From NCBI RefSeq assembly GCF_900156875.1, contig NZ_LT707408.1, positions 1,630,187 to 1,672,590 of the forward strand: 42,404 bases of DNA. The letters run 5' to 3'. The DNA is from Robertmurraya dakarensis (lineage in GTDB: Bacteria; Bacillota; Bacilli; Bacillales; Cytobacillaceae). How positions within the stretch are numbered: position 1 is the stretch's first letter; every line of letters starts with the position of its first letter. A program made the position numbers and the translations under genes. The notes beneath the pieces are model-generated. The model was not told the origin of the DNA and made no database searches. It saw nothing but the letters and a program-made list of their open reading frames with translations. This document shows positions 23,821-32,517 of this stretch, one piece after another.

Positions 23821-24597
23821 TTACCATCCGCGGCTTGCACCCCCGCCCCCTGAAGAGCCCCCGCCTCCTCCTCTATATCCACCGCCGCCACGGCCGCCTC
23901 CGCGTGCCAAGATGGACAGAAGAATATGAGTGAGAAATCCGCCAAAAAATTTGAAATCAAGAAATACAACAACGACAATGATGATAAACAATAACCATAA
24001 GGGAATGCCAGGCCCTTCATTTTCTGTGTGGACTTCTGCATATGGCTGGACTGATTGTTGTCCTCCTTCAATTCCATACTCGGCTAGTACTTCTTTAGCT
24101 AAAATTTTATAAGTTTCCAAAACCGCCATGTTTGGCTGTTCTAATTTCAAGTATGGAAGTGTAACTTGATCGAGGATACGGCCAACTTTTCCATCGGGGA
24201 GCCGACCTTCCAATCCATATCCCACTTCAATTCGCAATGGTTTTTTTGTCATACCGGGTGAGGGGTTCATACCAATGACCATTAATACGCCGTTATCTTC
24301 TTGATAACGGCCGATCCCATATTGACGAAACGCTTCATTAGCGTATTCCTCAACTGTTGCATCACCAATTGATTCAACTGTTAATACTGCAATTTGTGCA
24401 GAGGTCTGATCCTCAATGCTTCTCCCAATCCTTCTAATTTCGGCTTCTTCCTGTTCTGTTAGTACATCTGCGAAATCTTGGATATAAATATCTCCGACTG
24501 GAGCTGGGATTTGGGGATTTTCAGCAAATGCTGTTCCAATAATAAGGTAAGAGACGCAGAACATACACATTATGCAGAAAATCCTAAGCATTCTCAT
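23821..24597 (-). CDS. TPM-domain membrane protein (YgcG family)
   Basis: 258 aa. Signal peptide or anchor (1-25, cleavage near AFA-ENP), then a TPM domain (about 38-165: DFADVLTEQEEAEI…EDNGVLMVIG…VGYGLEGRLPDGKVGRILDQ). A transmembrane helix at about 203-222 is followed by a glycine-rich tail (GGGRGGGGYRGGGGG…) that ends in Trp, common in this family. Function is not settled; the domain is linked to photosystem repair phosphatases in plants and to envelope maintenance in bacteria. Its ATG overlaps the LemA stop (TAATG), so the two are made together. Confidence 0.85.
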   Translation of the reverse strand: MRMLRIFCIMCMFCVSYLIIGTAFAENPQIPAPVGDIYIQDFADVLTEQEEAEIRRIGRSIEDQTSAQIAVLTVESIGDATVEEYANEAFRQYGIGRYQEDNGVLMVIGMNPSPGMTKKPLRIEVGYGLEGRLPDGKVGRILDQVTLPYLKLEQPNMAVLETYKILAKEVLAEYGIEGGQQSVQPYAEVHTENEGPGIPLWLLFIIIVVVVFLDFKFFGGFLTHILLSILARGGGRGGGGYRGGGGGSSGGGGASRGW

Positions 24598-25172
24598 TAG
24601 TCATTGCCTCCAAAGTTAACTTCGGGCGCTGTTTGTGCACTTGGGTCTGCCTCAAAATATTCTTTTTCATCAAATCCTGTTATGTTGGCGATGATTACAC
24701 CTGGAAATCGCTTCACTCTTTTGTTATATTCAGCGACCTGGTCGTTGTAATCCTTGCGGGCAACAGAGATCCGATTTTCCGTACCTGATAATTCATCCAT
24801 TAGCTGTGTAAACTGCTGATCTGCTTTCAGATTAGGGTAGTTTTCAACAACTACAAGAAGGCGGCTTAATGCTCCAGTCAATTCAGCGTTTGCTGTTGCT
24901 TCTTCTTCCGGTGAATTTGCACCTGCGAGCCTCGCTCGTGCATCGGCAATATCAGTGAGGACCTCCTCTTCATGTGAAGCATACCCCTTAACGGTATTAA
25001 CAAGGTTCGGGATCAAGTCGAGTCGTCTTTGCAACTGATTCTCGATTTGAGAATATGATTGATCCACATTTTCCTCTAAAGTAACAAAGTTGTTATAGCT
25101 AGGTATAACCATTAGCAATGCACCGATTACTACCACGCCTAAAATGGCCAGGACCACTAACCCTTTTCTCAA
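24597..25172 (-). CDS. lemA: LemA family protein
   Basis: 191 aa from TTG at 25172, chosen because AAAGGAGTG lies just upstream; the ATG at 25190 overlaps that site. One N-terminal transmembrane helix, then a helical bundle with YNNFVTLEENVDQSYSQIENQLQRRLDLIPNLVN, split here as YNNFVTLEENVDQ and RRLDLIPNLVNTV, and the conserved ENYPNLKADQQF. Widespread envelope protein, usually encoded with a TPM-domain partner as here. Role unknown; likely an inner-membrane scaffold or stress protein. Confidence 0.88.
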   Translation of the reverse strand: MRKGLVVLAILGVVVIGALLMVIPSYNNFVTLEENVDQSYSQIENQLQRRLDLIPNLVNTVKGYASHEEEVLTDIADARARLAGANSPEEEATANAELTGALSRLLVVVENYPNLKADQQFTQLMDELSGTENRISVARKDYNDQVAEYNKRVKRFPGVIIANITGFDEKEYFEADPSAQTAPEVNFGGND

Positions 25173-25251
25173 GTAAATCACTCCTTTCACATTATTATGT
25201 ATTCACTGATGAAAAGTTATAGATGATTGTGCTTAAAACTCTAAATAACAA

Positions 25252-25287
25252 GAAACAGCCAAACAAATTGCTTTGTTTGGCTGTTTC
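25252..25287. terminator. Strong terminator
   Basis: Perfect 16-bp stem GAAACAGCCAAACAAA (25252-25267) with its complement at 25272-25287, loop TTGC. It ends the minus-strand gene starting at 26143. Confidence 0.8.
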
Positions 25288-25306
25288 ACATCTTTGTTCA
25301 ACGTTG

Positions 25307-26143
25307 TTAAGGGATTACGCCAGCAAACTCTAAAAGGGTCAGGACAATTTCGAAGAGGATCAGAAGAACAATAACCCATTCGACGAAGAGCCCCCGAATG
25401 GAATGGCTGATGTTAGAAAATCCGTCCATGATGTTATAAAGAATTTCGGTTTTATTTTTTAAGATTTTATAGCGGTCTGTTAATTCAAAAAACTCCACCA
25501 TGCTATCGTAAAATTCCCCAGCAGTGCTGCTTGTCCATGTTATATCAGGTTTATCTAGTATCATGATATAGGCAATGGTATTATATTCGTGGCGGACAAT
25601 TTTCGCCGTTGTTCTCGCTAATTCCTTGTTTCCTATCCTAAGCTTCCCTTTTTCCAATCGATCTATCATATTTTCCAGCTTATCGTGGATGATACTAAGC
25701 TGGTCTTCTGTTTTTTGTAGGGCAACAGATTTTGCAAGCACAGTAGAAATCAGTTCGGGGTAAAAGTCTTCAAATTCTGGTACGACTACAAATTCATCAT
25801 TTAACTCAATATCTTCGTTATCTATAATGTGGAGACTGTAATCATCCGTATATCGATCTGCTTGTACTAGATTAACATCAGGTTCAAATGAGCGGATATA
25901 TCTTAAGAATCCTCTTATCTCATCTTCACCGGCAGCATTAATGAATACGATACTACCAAAAGAAAAAATCAATACTTGCTGCATTTCTCTTACATTATGA
26001 TTAAGAATGGAAGCTAGGATGGCGCCTTTCAAGATTAATGGTTCTTCCCAAGTGAATTTTTTAGGGATGCCGCAATCATTAGCAATTTTGTTCAAATCAA
26101 TTTCATTTGTTATTGCAAAGGCTTTAAAAGTAATAGGTTCCAT
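25307..26143 (-). CDS. RMND1/Sif2-Sif3 (DUF155) family protein
   Basis: 278 aa. Central FSFGSIVFINAAGEDEIRGFLRYI (DUF155 core, about 59-82), a long helical stretch in the middle, and a C-terminal transmembrane segment (about 252-275) after the conserved SIRGLFVEW. Mitochondrial RMND1 and yeast relatives are tail-anchored inner-membrane proteins needed for mitochondrial translation; bacterial roles are unknown. The topology here (C-terminal anchor, soluble N-terminal part) agrees. Single-gene transcript. Upstream lies 320 bases without a gene on the same strand. Confidence 0.75.
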   Translation of the reverse strand: MEPITFKAFAITNEIDLNKIANDCGIPKKFTWEEPLILKGAILASILNHNVREMQQVLIFSFGSIVFINAAGEDEIRGFLRYIRSFEPDVNLVQADRYTDDYSLHIIDNEDIELNDEFVVVPEFEDFYPELISTVLAKSVALQKTEDQLSIIHDKLENMIDRLEKGKLRIGNKELARTTAKIVRHEYNTIAYIMILDKPDITWTSSTAGEFYDSMVEFFELTDRYKILKNKTEILYNIMDGFSNISHSIRGLFVEWVIVLLILFEIVLTLLEFAGVIP

Positions 26144-26466
26144 TTATCTCAGCTCTTTCTAAAAAATAGTTTTTCTTTGATTTTATTCTATTTTTTACTA
26201 AAACATGCTTGAACAATTATGGATTACTAGATTTTATTTTTGATACACTATCTTGGATTCCAGAGCTAATTTTATTACCGTTTAGAATTTTATATTGGTT
26301 TTTAAGGATGCTAGGAAGGTTCGTTGCACATCTATTAGATGCTTTATAGGCTGCTATTTGTGAGAAAAGGTATTGGAGAGGGATTCCTATAACCTTTTCT
26401 TTTTTGTTGGTAGAAAACCCTGGAATTTTTGGGAACGGCTTTTATTTGGCTTGCAGTAGTTGTTCC
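26144..26466. other. Intergenic region with a plus-strand terminator
   Basis: No credible gene. AGAAAAGGT (26363-26371) and ACCTTTTCT (26392-26400), with an inner GGA/TCC, are followed by TTTTT on the plus strand, where no annotated gene precedes it. It may end an unrecognised small RNA or be accidental. Confidence 0.35.
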
Positions 26467-27405
26467 TTATTCTTTCCTGATAAGTACTTCCGAACGCTTC
26501 TCGTTTTTGGTCTCAAAAAGGCTTAAAAATACATCAACAATGTGAGGGTCGAACTGGGTACCTTTATTTCTACGAATTTCATTGAGGATATGGTCTAGTT
26601 CTAGTTCCTTTCGATAAACTCTCATGGAGGACATTGCATCGAAGGCATCAGCAACAGCTACAATGCGGCTTAAGAGGGGGATTTTTTCTCCTTTTAAACC
26701 GTTAGGGTATCCTTTCCCGTCGTATCTTTCATGATGGTATAAAACAATGTCGTGTATTCCGTTTTCCTTGAAAGTAGAAATATGCTTAACGATATCGTAG
26801 CCGATTGTTGGATGAGTTTTGATGATATTATATTCCTCGTTTGTTAATTTACCTGGTTTGTTTAATATCTCTTCAGGAATCCCAATTTTCCCAATATCAT
26901 GCAGTAAACCTCCGATGTGAATAATTTCGCATAATTCATTTGATAGATTCATCTTTTTTGCGATAGCAGCAGAAAATGTTGCAACGTTCTCGGAATGGTG
27001 CATTGTGTAAGCATCCCTAGAATCTAACGCTTTTGCAAGGGCTCTAGTGAATTCGATAGAGTCCTCTCTCACTTTCTGCAGGTTTTTCATTAAGCCAACA
27101 GTGATAAATGTTATTAATAGATAAGTGAACAAATATGCGATAAATATTCCTGCACCTGAAGCGGGTTCTGGAATCAGCATGAATCTAGAGACGACGATCA
27201 TAAAGGCAAGAACTGCTATAACCCAAGGGGAAAGGTTATAGAAGCCAAGACCTAGAAATATGGCACAAAATATGTAGAGTATGTAGGAACTTCCGTCTTT
27301 CTTAAGAATAATTCCATTAATCGTAATGCTTAACAAGAATAGAATAAAAAACATGTATCGAAAGTATTTAGGATGATAAAACCATCTCTGAAGGGTGTTC
27401 AGCAT
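26467..27405 (-). CDS. Membrane HD-GYP domain phosphodiesterase
   Basis: 312 aa from ATG at 27405, with GGAGGAG 5 bases upstream. Residues 18-125 hold about four or five transmembrane helices, followed by a short helix and the HD-GYP domain: HHSENV, LHDIGKIGIPEEIL, HPTIGYDI, HHERYDGKGYP (the GYP motif) and VADAFDAM. All metal-binding His/Asp pairs expected for a c-di-GMP-degrading HD-GYP enzyme are in place. The membrane part resembles an MASE-like sensor without a named family. Single gene, with a GC-rich leader upstream. Confidence 0.88.
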   Translation of the reverse strand: MLNTLQRWFYHPKYFRYMFFILFLLSITINGIILKKDGSSYILYIFCAIFLGLGFYNLSPWVIAVLAFMIVVSRFMLIPEPASGAGIFIAYLFTYLLITFITVGLMKNLQKVREDSIEFTRALAKALDSRDAYTMHHSENVATFSAAIAKKMNLSNELCEIIHIGGLLHDIGKIGIPEEILNKPGKLTNEEYNIIKTHPTIGYDIVKHISTFKENGIHDIVLYHHERYDGKGYPNGLKGEKIPLLSRIVAVADAFDAMSSMRVYRKELELDHILNEIRRNKGTQFDPHIVDVFLSLFETKNEKRSEVLIRKE

Positions 27406-27727
27406 TATTTCTCCTCCATTTGTTTCTATAAGATAGGAGCCATCTGCACACGCGGACGGAGCAGCCCTTTTTCCTGTTAGTTTTAGCAAATAGATCGATA
27501 TTAATGAGTTTTTTCACCGTAGATGAGATCTCAGATAGTCTGGATGTTATAGTTTTTATTGTGAAATTAAGGTAATGCTGTAATACATTATGGCTTTCTG
27601 GCACCCGATGAAAAGGTTTATTATAATCAAGAGACATGAAATTTAAGAATACAATGTTGTCAATCACAAAAAAGTGATATTATTGAAAGTAAAATAATAA
27701 TGATCATCATTTTGTTAGGGGCATACA
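27406..27727. other. Divergent leader region of HD-GYP and MFS genes
   Basis: The leader of the HD-GYP gene (27420-27475) is clearly richer in GC than its surroundings and contains several GGAGC/GCTCC and GCAG/CTGC complements that can pair. No known riboswitch pattern was recognised. The side towards the MFS gene holds the Fur-like box at 27695-27709. Confidence 0.3.
27695..27709. promoter_or_regulatory. Fur-like box
   Basis: TAATAATGATCATCA matches 12 of 14 defined bases of the B. subtilis Fur 7-1-7 site TGATAATNATTATCA; with its flanks it also resembles the classical 19-bp Fur box. It lies 18 bases before the MFS start codon. Fur, PerR and Zur sites are similar, so the metal is not certain, but iron fits best. 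Confidence 0.55.
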
Positions 27728-28957
27728 ATGAAAAATTCATACATGAAAACAGCGAGTGCTGTATATATCAATTACTTCCTGCTTGGAATGGTTAATATTA
27801 TGCTGGCTTCCAATATGTCATATTTAACAGAGCAATGGGATACAGATGCAGCAGGAATCAGCTTTATAATTTCCGCGATCGGGGTCGGAAAGCTGTTGTC
27901 TTATGCGTTGTCGGGTATATTATCAGACAAAATTGGGAGAAAACCATTAGTCATTTTTTCCACAATCGCAATGGCTGTCTTCTTAATTGGGACGCCGCTA
28001 TCTCCAAGCTATGAATTTGCATTCGTATTTGCCTTAATTGCAGGAATAGGCAATTCAGCAATGGATGCTAGTTCATACCCTGGTTTGACAGAAATGTTCC
28101 CGAAGTCGGCAGGGTCTGCTAATGTTTTAGTAAAGGCTTTTATATCTGCTGGGGCAACATTGCTGCCAGTCATGATTTTGTATTTCTCAAATAATAATAT
28201 GTATTTTGGATATGCGTTTTTTGTACCTGCAGTGATTTTCTTAGTAAATATGATCTTACTATTCACTGTTTCCTTCCCAGATCATCGAAATATGCAAAAA
28301 GTTAATAGCCGGGATAACTCTCAGGACCGGAAATTTCATACAAAACCGATATTCTTCAAGGAAGGTCTAGCATTAGTGTTAATTGGATTTACTTCGACAG
28401 GTTTGTTTACTGTTTCACAAATTTGGATGCCAACCTTTGGTCAAGAGGTAGTGGGGATGGCGGTAAACGATTCGTTAAAGTTATTGAGCTATTATAGTGT
28501 CGGCGGACTTATTTCGGTTTTAGTGCTGTCTTTTTTGTTAAACAAATTTCTGCGTCCGATTACAGTTATGATAATTTATCCGATGATTACTTTGGCATCG
28601 ATTGTTATAATTTTGACCATAAAAGTACCGATCGTTACTGCAGTCACAGCCTTTTTTATTGGTTTTTCAACAGCTGGAGTTTTTCAACTAGCGATTACGG
28701 TTATGTCTGAACTATTTTGGCAGCGCAAAGGCACAGTAACGGGAATTTTAGCAACTGCTTCAGGAATTGCAGCCATTCTGATGCCGATCGTGACTGGCGC
28801 CATGGCGAAAAGAGGGGCGATTTCGATTATATTTGTGTTCGATGGTGTTCTTTCAGCTATAGGTTTTTTCGCAGCTTGCTATGTTTATTTGAGGTACAAA
28901 AAGTTACTTAATATAAGAGTTATTAATAAAGAAGGACAATTGCAAAAAGTTAAATGA
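27728..28957 (+). CDS. MFS transporter, probably metal-regulated
   Basis: 409 aa, ATG behind TTAGGGG. Twelve hydrophobic segments with the MFS loop 2-3 motif LSGILSDKIGRKPLVIFS (about 60-77). The transport substrate is not clear: export of siderophore or drug, or uptake of a small organic anion. The Fur-like box in front suggests iron-linked expression, as for bacillibactin exporter YmfD in B. subtilis; this is inference. Single gene followed by a terminator. Confidence 0.8.
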   Translation: MKNSYMKTASAVYINYFLLGMVNIMLASNMSYLTEQWDTDAAGISFIISAIGVGKLLSYALSGILSDKIGRKPLVIFSTIAMAVFLIGTPLSPSYEFAFVFALIAGIGNSAMDASSYPGLTEMFPKSAGSANVLVKAFISAGATLLPVMILYFSNNNMYFGYAFFVPAVIFLVNMILLFTVSFPDHRNMQKVNSRDNSQDRKFHTKPIFFKEGLALVLIGFTSTGLFTVSQIWMPTFGQEVVGMAVNDSLKLLSYYSVGGLISVLVLSFLLNKFLRPITVMIIYPMITLASIVIILTIKVPIVTAVTAFFIGFSTAGVFQLAITVMSELFWQRKGTVTGILATASGIAAILMPIVTGAMAKRGAISIIFVFDGVLSAIGFFAACYVYLRYKKLLNIRVINKEGQLQKVK

Positions 28958-28969
28958 ATTGAATCAAGG

Positions 28970-29018
28970 TGAGAGCTGGTGAGGAGTTAAAATTCTTAAC
29001 AGCTCTCAGTTATTTTTC
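28970..29018 (+). terminator. Terminator of the MFS gene
   Basis: TGAGAGCTG (28970-28978) and CAGCTCTCA (29000-29008) with an inner GTTAA/TTAAC, followed by GTTATTTTT. Confidence 0.7.
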
Positions 29019-29152
29019 AAAAGGAATGTACCGAAGATGACTTGTCTTAATGTTGAGATTTTTAAAAAGTTCTCATGAACCATATATTAATATACAAAGT
29101 TAGTTTATGATAGTGAGAAAGGTTCTTAACTGAAAAAGAAAGTGGGGAAACA

Positions 29153-29689
29153 ATGTTTGTCTCGTATTTACTCGTGTTTGTGTTAGCTGCTATTCCGTTA
29201 TTTGAACTCATTGCTGTTGTACCATTAGCCATTATTGGTGGACTTTCTCCTGTTCCAGTTTCCATTTTAGGGTTTTTAGGGAATTTACTAACAGTACTTC
29301 TGCTAATTGTTTTCATTGATCGAATTAAGTTATGGAGGAAAGCAAAAAAACAGAAAAAAGCCGCAGTGATTGTCCGCGATGGTGATAACCATTTGGAATC
29401 AGAAGAGGTTGTGGTGGAACCGGAAACTAAGAAAGAAAAACGGGCAAGAGAACTATTTGAAAAATATGGATTGCCTGGATTAACGATTATCGGGCCATTT
29501 TTTGTGGGCTCACATATTTCTGCTTTTATGGCCATGAGCTTTAGTGCTAAGAGAACCTTGGTGACTGTGTGGATGATTGTCAGTTTAGTGTTATGGACGA
29601 TTGTATCTGCTGTTGCAGCAAGTTATGGAGTTTCCTTTTTCTATCCTAACGTTGAGGAAAATGGCTTCCTCATCCGGATATTTAATTAA
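29153..29689 (+). CDS. Small multidrug export protein (COG2426)
   Basis: 178 aa, ATG behind GTGGGG. Hydrophobic segments at about 3-55 (two helices) and 110-165 (two helices) enclose a charged cytosolic loop of about 50 residues (KKQKKAAVIV…KKEKRARELFEKYG). Pattern IPLFELIAVVPLAIIGGLSP and GLPGLTIIGPFFVGSHISA match the COG2426 family, originally annotated as small multidrug exporters but with little proof. Single gene ending at a strong terminator. Confidence 0.75.
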   Translation: MFVSYLLVFVLAAIPLFELIAVVPLAIIGGLSPVPVSILGFLGNLLTVLLLIVFIDRIKLWRKAKKQKKAAVIVRDGDNHLESEEVVVEPETKKEKRARELFEKYGLPGLTIIGPFFVGSHISAFMAMSFSAKRTLVTVWMIVSLVLWTIVSAVAASYGVSFFYPNVEENGFLIRIFN

Positions 29690-29731
29690 TAAAGTCTGTT
29701 ATCACTCCCTTATTTGACCAATAATTTCCGA

Positions 29732-29767
29732 GCACAGTCACCTCAAGCAGGTGCACTGTGCTTTTTT
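29732..29767 (+). terminator. Rho-independent terminator
   Basis: GCACAGT-CACCT-CAAGC-AGGTG-C-ACTGTGC followed by TTTTTT. Confidence 0.9.
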
Positions 29768-29869
29768 GTGTATAGCAAGGAATTAGGGTCTTTCTTTAAA
29801 AGCCTACATAACCATCTCCTTATTGGAAATTATATGAAAGGAAAAGTTTCCTGAAAGGACGGAACACAT

Positions 29870-31231
29870 ATGGATGATTTATTGATTGCCCGTTCCCTGT
29901 TTGGGACTACAATGGCCTTTCATATTATTTTTGCGACCATTGGGGTTGGACTTCCCCTGATGATTTTGACAGCAGAGCTCCTTTATCAAAAAACAAAGGA
30001 TTTAGAATATGTGGTGATGGCCAAACGCTGGACGAAAGCGTTTGCCGTGTTATTAGGAGTTGGGATTCCTACAGGAACAATTGCTGGTACGCAATTATCG
30101 TTATTATGGCCGGGCTTTATGGAAGTGATTGGTCGAGTTATGCCGCTGCCGTTTCAAATTGAAATTTATGCTTTTTTTATTGAAGCCTTATTTATGTCCA
30201 TCTACGTATATGCGGCGGAACGAATTGCTCCGTGGATGCGGATTGTCAGCTTGATTTTAGTGGCTTTGGGAGCGCTTGCATCGGCTGTGCTAATTACCAA
30301 TGTTCATGCGTTTCAAGGAACACCGGCCGGTTTCCGGATTGAAGACGGCAACATTGTGGATGTTAATCCATGGGCTGCTTTCTTCAATGCTAGCTTTTTC
30401 GTAACGGCTGGCCATGTCGCCTTATCCGCTTATGTAACAGGGGCGTTCGTTGTTGCGAGTGTGGCTGCGGTAAAAATGCTTCGCAATGAGTACGGCTCGA
30501 GATTGTATCAGTTTCATCAAAAAGCTTTGATGATTAGTCTAGTTGTTGGGGGCATTGCTGCTTTTGCAACAGCGTTAAACGGACACACAGCTGCTCAATA
30601 TTTACATGAATACCAACCAGAAAAACTCGCAGCTGCGGAAGGGTTATTTGAAACACAATCTCATGCTCCGCTAGCTATTGGTGGATTTACCGACCGCGAA
30701 ACGGAATCGGTGAAATGGGGAATTGAGATTCCTTGGGCCTTGAGTTTCCTTGCTGGAAACAGCTTTGATACGGTTGTTGTCGGCTTGAACGATTTCCCTG
30801 AGGAATGGTGGCCGCCTTTGTTCATACATACGTTATTTAATGCAATGGTCTTGATTGGGTCTTTATTGATTTTGATTGCGTTTGCTGGGATTGTATGGAA
30901 AAAGTTACTAAAAAAAGATCGTTTTCCAAAATGGTTTTTATGGTTATTGATCACTTCGGGACCGTTAGCTGTTGCTGCGATTGAATTCGGTTGGATTTTT
31001 GCATGTACTGGACGCCAGCCTTGGGTAATCTATCGTATTCTTTCAACTGCGCAAGCCGCTACTACTGCGACTGACCTTGGCTTGTTATTTATTTTATTTA
31101 TAACGGTTTACATTATCCTCGCGATTGCTGTTGTGTTGGTCTTACTTTATTACTTTAAGAAAAATACGGTCTTGGATGATATTAGACGGGCGGAAGACAA
31201 AAATGTTCAATTATTTAGTTCTAACTCTTAG
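29870..31231 (+). CDS. cydA: Cytochrome bd quinol oxidase subunit I
   Basis: 453 aa, ATG with AAAGGAC upstream. Nine or so transmembrane helices. H18 (FHIIFA) matches the haem b595 ligand, H182 (TAGHVALS) and a Met in the PPLFIHTLFNAM helix match the haem b558 ligands, E98 and E105 (QIEIYAFFIEALF) lie in the proton path, and GRQPWVIY is present. The quinol loop is short, as in B. subtilis YthA and cyanide-insensitive oxidases. Reduces O2 to water with menaquinol; useful at low O2 or under NO/H2S stress. Operon with subunit II; no cydCD or small cydX-type gene is beside it. Confidence 0.93.
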   Translation: MDDLLIARSLFGTTMAFHIIFATIGVGLPLMILTAELLYQKTKDLEYVVMAKRWTKAFAVLLGVGIPTGTIAGTQLSLLWPGFMEVIGRVMPLPFQIEIYAFFIEALFMSIYVYAAERIAPWMRIVSLILVALGALASAVLITNVHAFQGTPAGFRIEDGNIVDVNPWAAFFNASFFVTAGHVALSAYVTGAFVVASVAAVKMLRNEYGSRLYQFHQKALMISLVVGGIAAFATALNGHTAAQYLHEYQPEKLAAAEGLFETQSHAPLAIGGFTDRETESVKWGIEIPWALSFLAGNSFDTVVVGLNDFPEEWWPPLFIHTLFNAMVLIGSLLILIAFAGIVWKKLLKKDRFPKWFLWLLITSGPLAVAAIEFGWIFACTGRQPWVIYRILSTAQAATTATDLGLLFILFITVYIILAIAVVLVLLYYFKKNTVLDDIRRAEDKNVQLFSSNS

Positions 31232-31243
31232 GGGGCTTTCGTT

Positions 31244-32299
31244 ATGACGGACGCACTAATTGCAATTACAGTACTTTGGGGGTTTGTGTTTATTTACGCT
31301 GTAATGGCGACAATGGATTTTGGTGCAGGATTTTGGTCGATGATTTACATTAACCGGGAAAAAACAAAAGCAACGAACATTGCCAACCGCTACCTATCAC
31401 CCACATGGGAAGTTACGAATACGTTTATTGTTGCATTGGTCGTGGCGGTATACAGCTTGTTTCCGGCAGCTGCTTATACGCTCGGAACGATTCTTTTAGT
31501 TCCTGGAAGTATGATTTTATTATTACTTGCTTTAAGAAGTGCATTTCTCGTCTTTTCTAATATTGCTACAGAATATCGCAAACCGTTAACGTATATTTCG
31601 GGCATTACAGGGATTTTAATTCCGGGACTGTTAATCAGTGTGCTCCCAATTACACATGGGGAATTTGTTGAATATGGATCGGGATTTGCACAGCTTAATC
31701 TCGAAGAATTATTTACGAATGCTAATGTATATGCGTTTATTGGGTTTGGCATTAGCAGTACTCTATTTCTATCGTCTGTTTTGCTTGCGGATTATTCAAA
31801 GGTCTCAAATGAAATGGATGCATATCAAGTGTATCTTCGCGATGCAAGAATATTTGGTCCGATTTCATTAGCGATGGCGTTCCTAATTATGTTGACCTTA
31901 CGTGGTGAGGCGCCTTGGTTGTATGAAAAAATGATGGAAGATTTCCCGCTCCTTTTGTTTTCATTGTTCTTCTTTTTACTTGGTGGCGCTGGATTATTTC
32001 TCCCCTCATTTTTTGAAAAAGGGGTCCGCGGGATGCCGCGGCTTGCGATGATAGCAGTGACTATTCAGTATTTGGCTGCAGGTTACGTGTATGGAAAGGC
32101 CCATCTTCCGTATATTGTCTACCCTAACGTGACGATTGAATCCGCGTTTACCGATCCCAATTCGTTTCGCGCTGTATTTGTCACCTACATCGTAGGCTTT
32201 GCAATCCTGTTTCCTGGATTTATTTATTTTTGGAGCTTATTTATGCATGATAAACGCTATTTGCGTCAAAGAAAACCAAAAGAAGGAACCCAATCATGA
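31244..32299 (+). CDS. cydB: Cytochrome bd quinol oxidase subunit II
   Basis: 351 aa, ATG behind AGGGGG, 12 bases after subunit I. Eight hydrophobic segments; begins with the family's VMATMDFGAGFWSM. Structural partner of subunit I without haem ligands of its own in the classical model. Length and motif agree with YthB. Ends in a strong hairpin. Confidence 0.92.
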   Translation: MTDALIAITVLWGFVFIYAVMATMDFGAGFWSMIYINREKTKATNIANRYLSPTWEVTNTFIVALVVAVYSLFPAAAYTLGTILLVPGSMILLLLALRSAFLVFSNIATEYRKPLTYISGITGILIPGLLISVLPITHGEFVEYGSGFAQLNLEELFTNANVYAFIGFGISSTLFLSSVLLADYSKVSNEMDAYQVYLRDARIFGPISLAMAFLIMLTLRGEAPWLYEKMMEDFPLLLFSLFFFLLGGAGLFLPSFFEKGVRGMPRLAMIAVTIQYLAAGYVYGKAHLPYIVYPNVTIESAFTDPNSFRAVFVTYIVGFAILFPGFIYFWSLFMHDKRYLRQRKPKEGTQS

Positions 32300-32310
32300 A
32301 GATGGAAGAA

Positions 32311-32345
32311 AATGGAAGGTGCCTGCACCTTCCATTAGATTTTTG
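32311..32345 (+). terminator. Terminator of cydAB with a repeat-like stem
   Basis: AATGGAAGGTG-CCTG-CACCTTCCATT, an 11-bp perfect stem, then AGATTTTT. GGTGCCTG…CACC stems are, as I recall, a frequently repeated terminator type in Bacillaceae. Confidence 0.8.
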
Positions 32346-32412
32346 ATTTGTGATAATGGTCTATAATTTTAAGTCAAGTTAATTTATAATTTACGATAGT
32401 GTATGCTTTTAC

Positions 32413-32490
32413 AGGTGATGAAAAACAATTTTGATGGCCAATTAGACTAGTGACTCTTGTCAGAATATTTAACTGGCCTGAGTCTTTTTT
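32413..32490 (+). promoter_or_regulatory. Possible fluoride riboswitch-like leader of the crcB pair
   Basis: AGGTGATG (32413-32420) followed by CTAGTGACTCTTGTCAG and a hairpin GACTC…GAGTC (32452-32484) with TTTTTT. The order and wording resemble the crcB (fluoride) riboswitch with its terminator (compare AGGCGATGG…CTAATGACTCC…GGAGTC…T-run in B. cereus), and it sits right before two fluoride-channel genes. However, the first aptamer helix does not pair well in this version, so it may be degenerate. The terminator itself is convincing. Confidence 0.4.
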
Positions 32491-32517
32491 ATTTATGCTG
32501 TATTCGGAGGAGTAGTG

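Noticed and set aside
27406-27600. c-di-GMP-I riboswitch before the HD-GYP gene
   Set aside because: The conserved GGGCAAACC and GACGCAAAGCC blocks of that riboswitch are not found.
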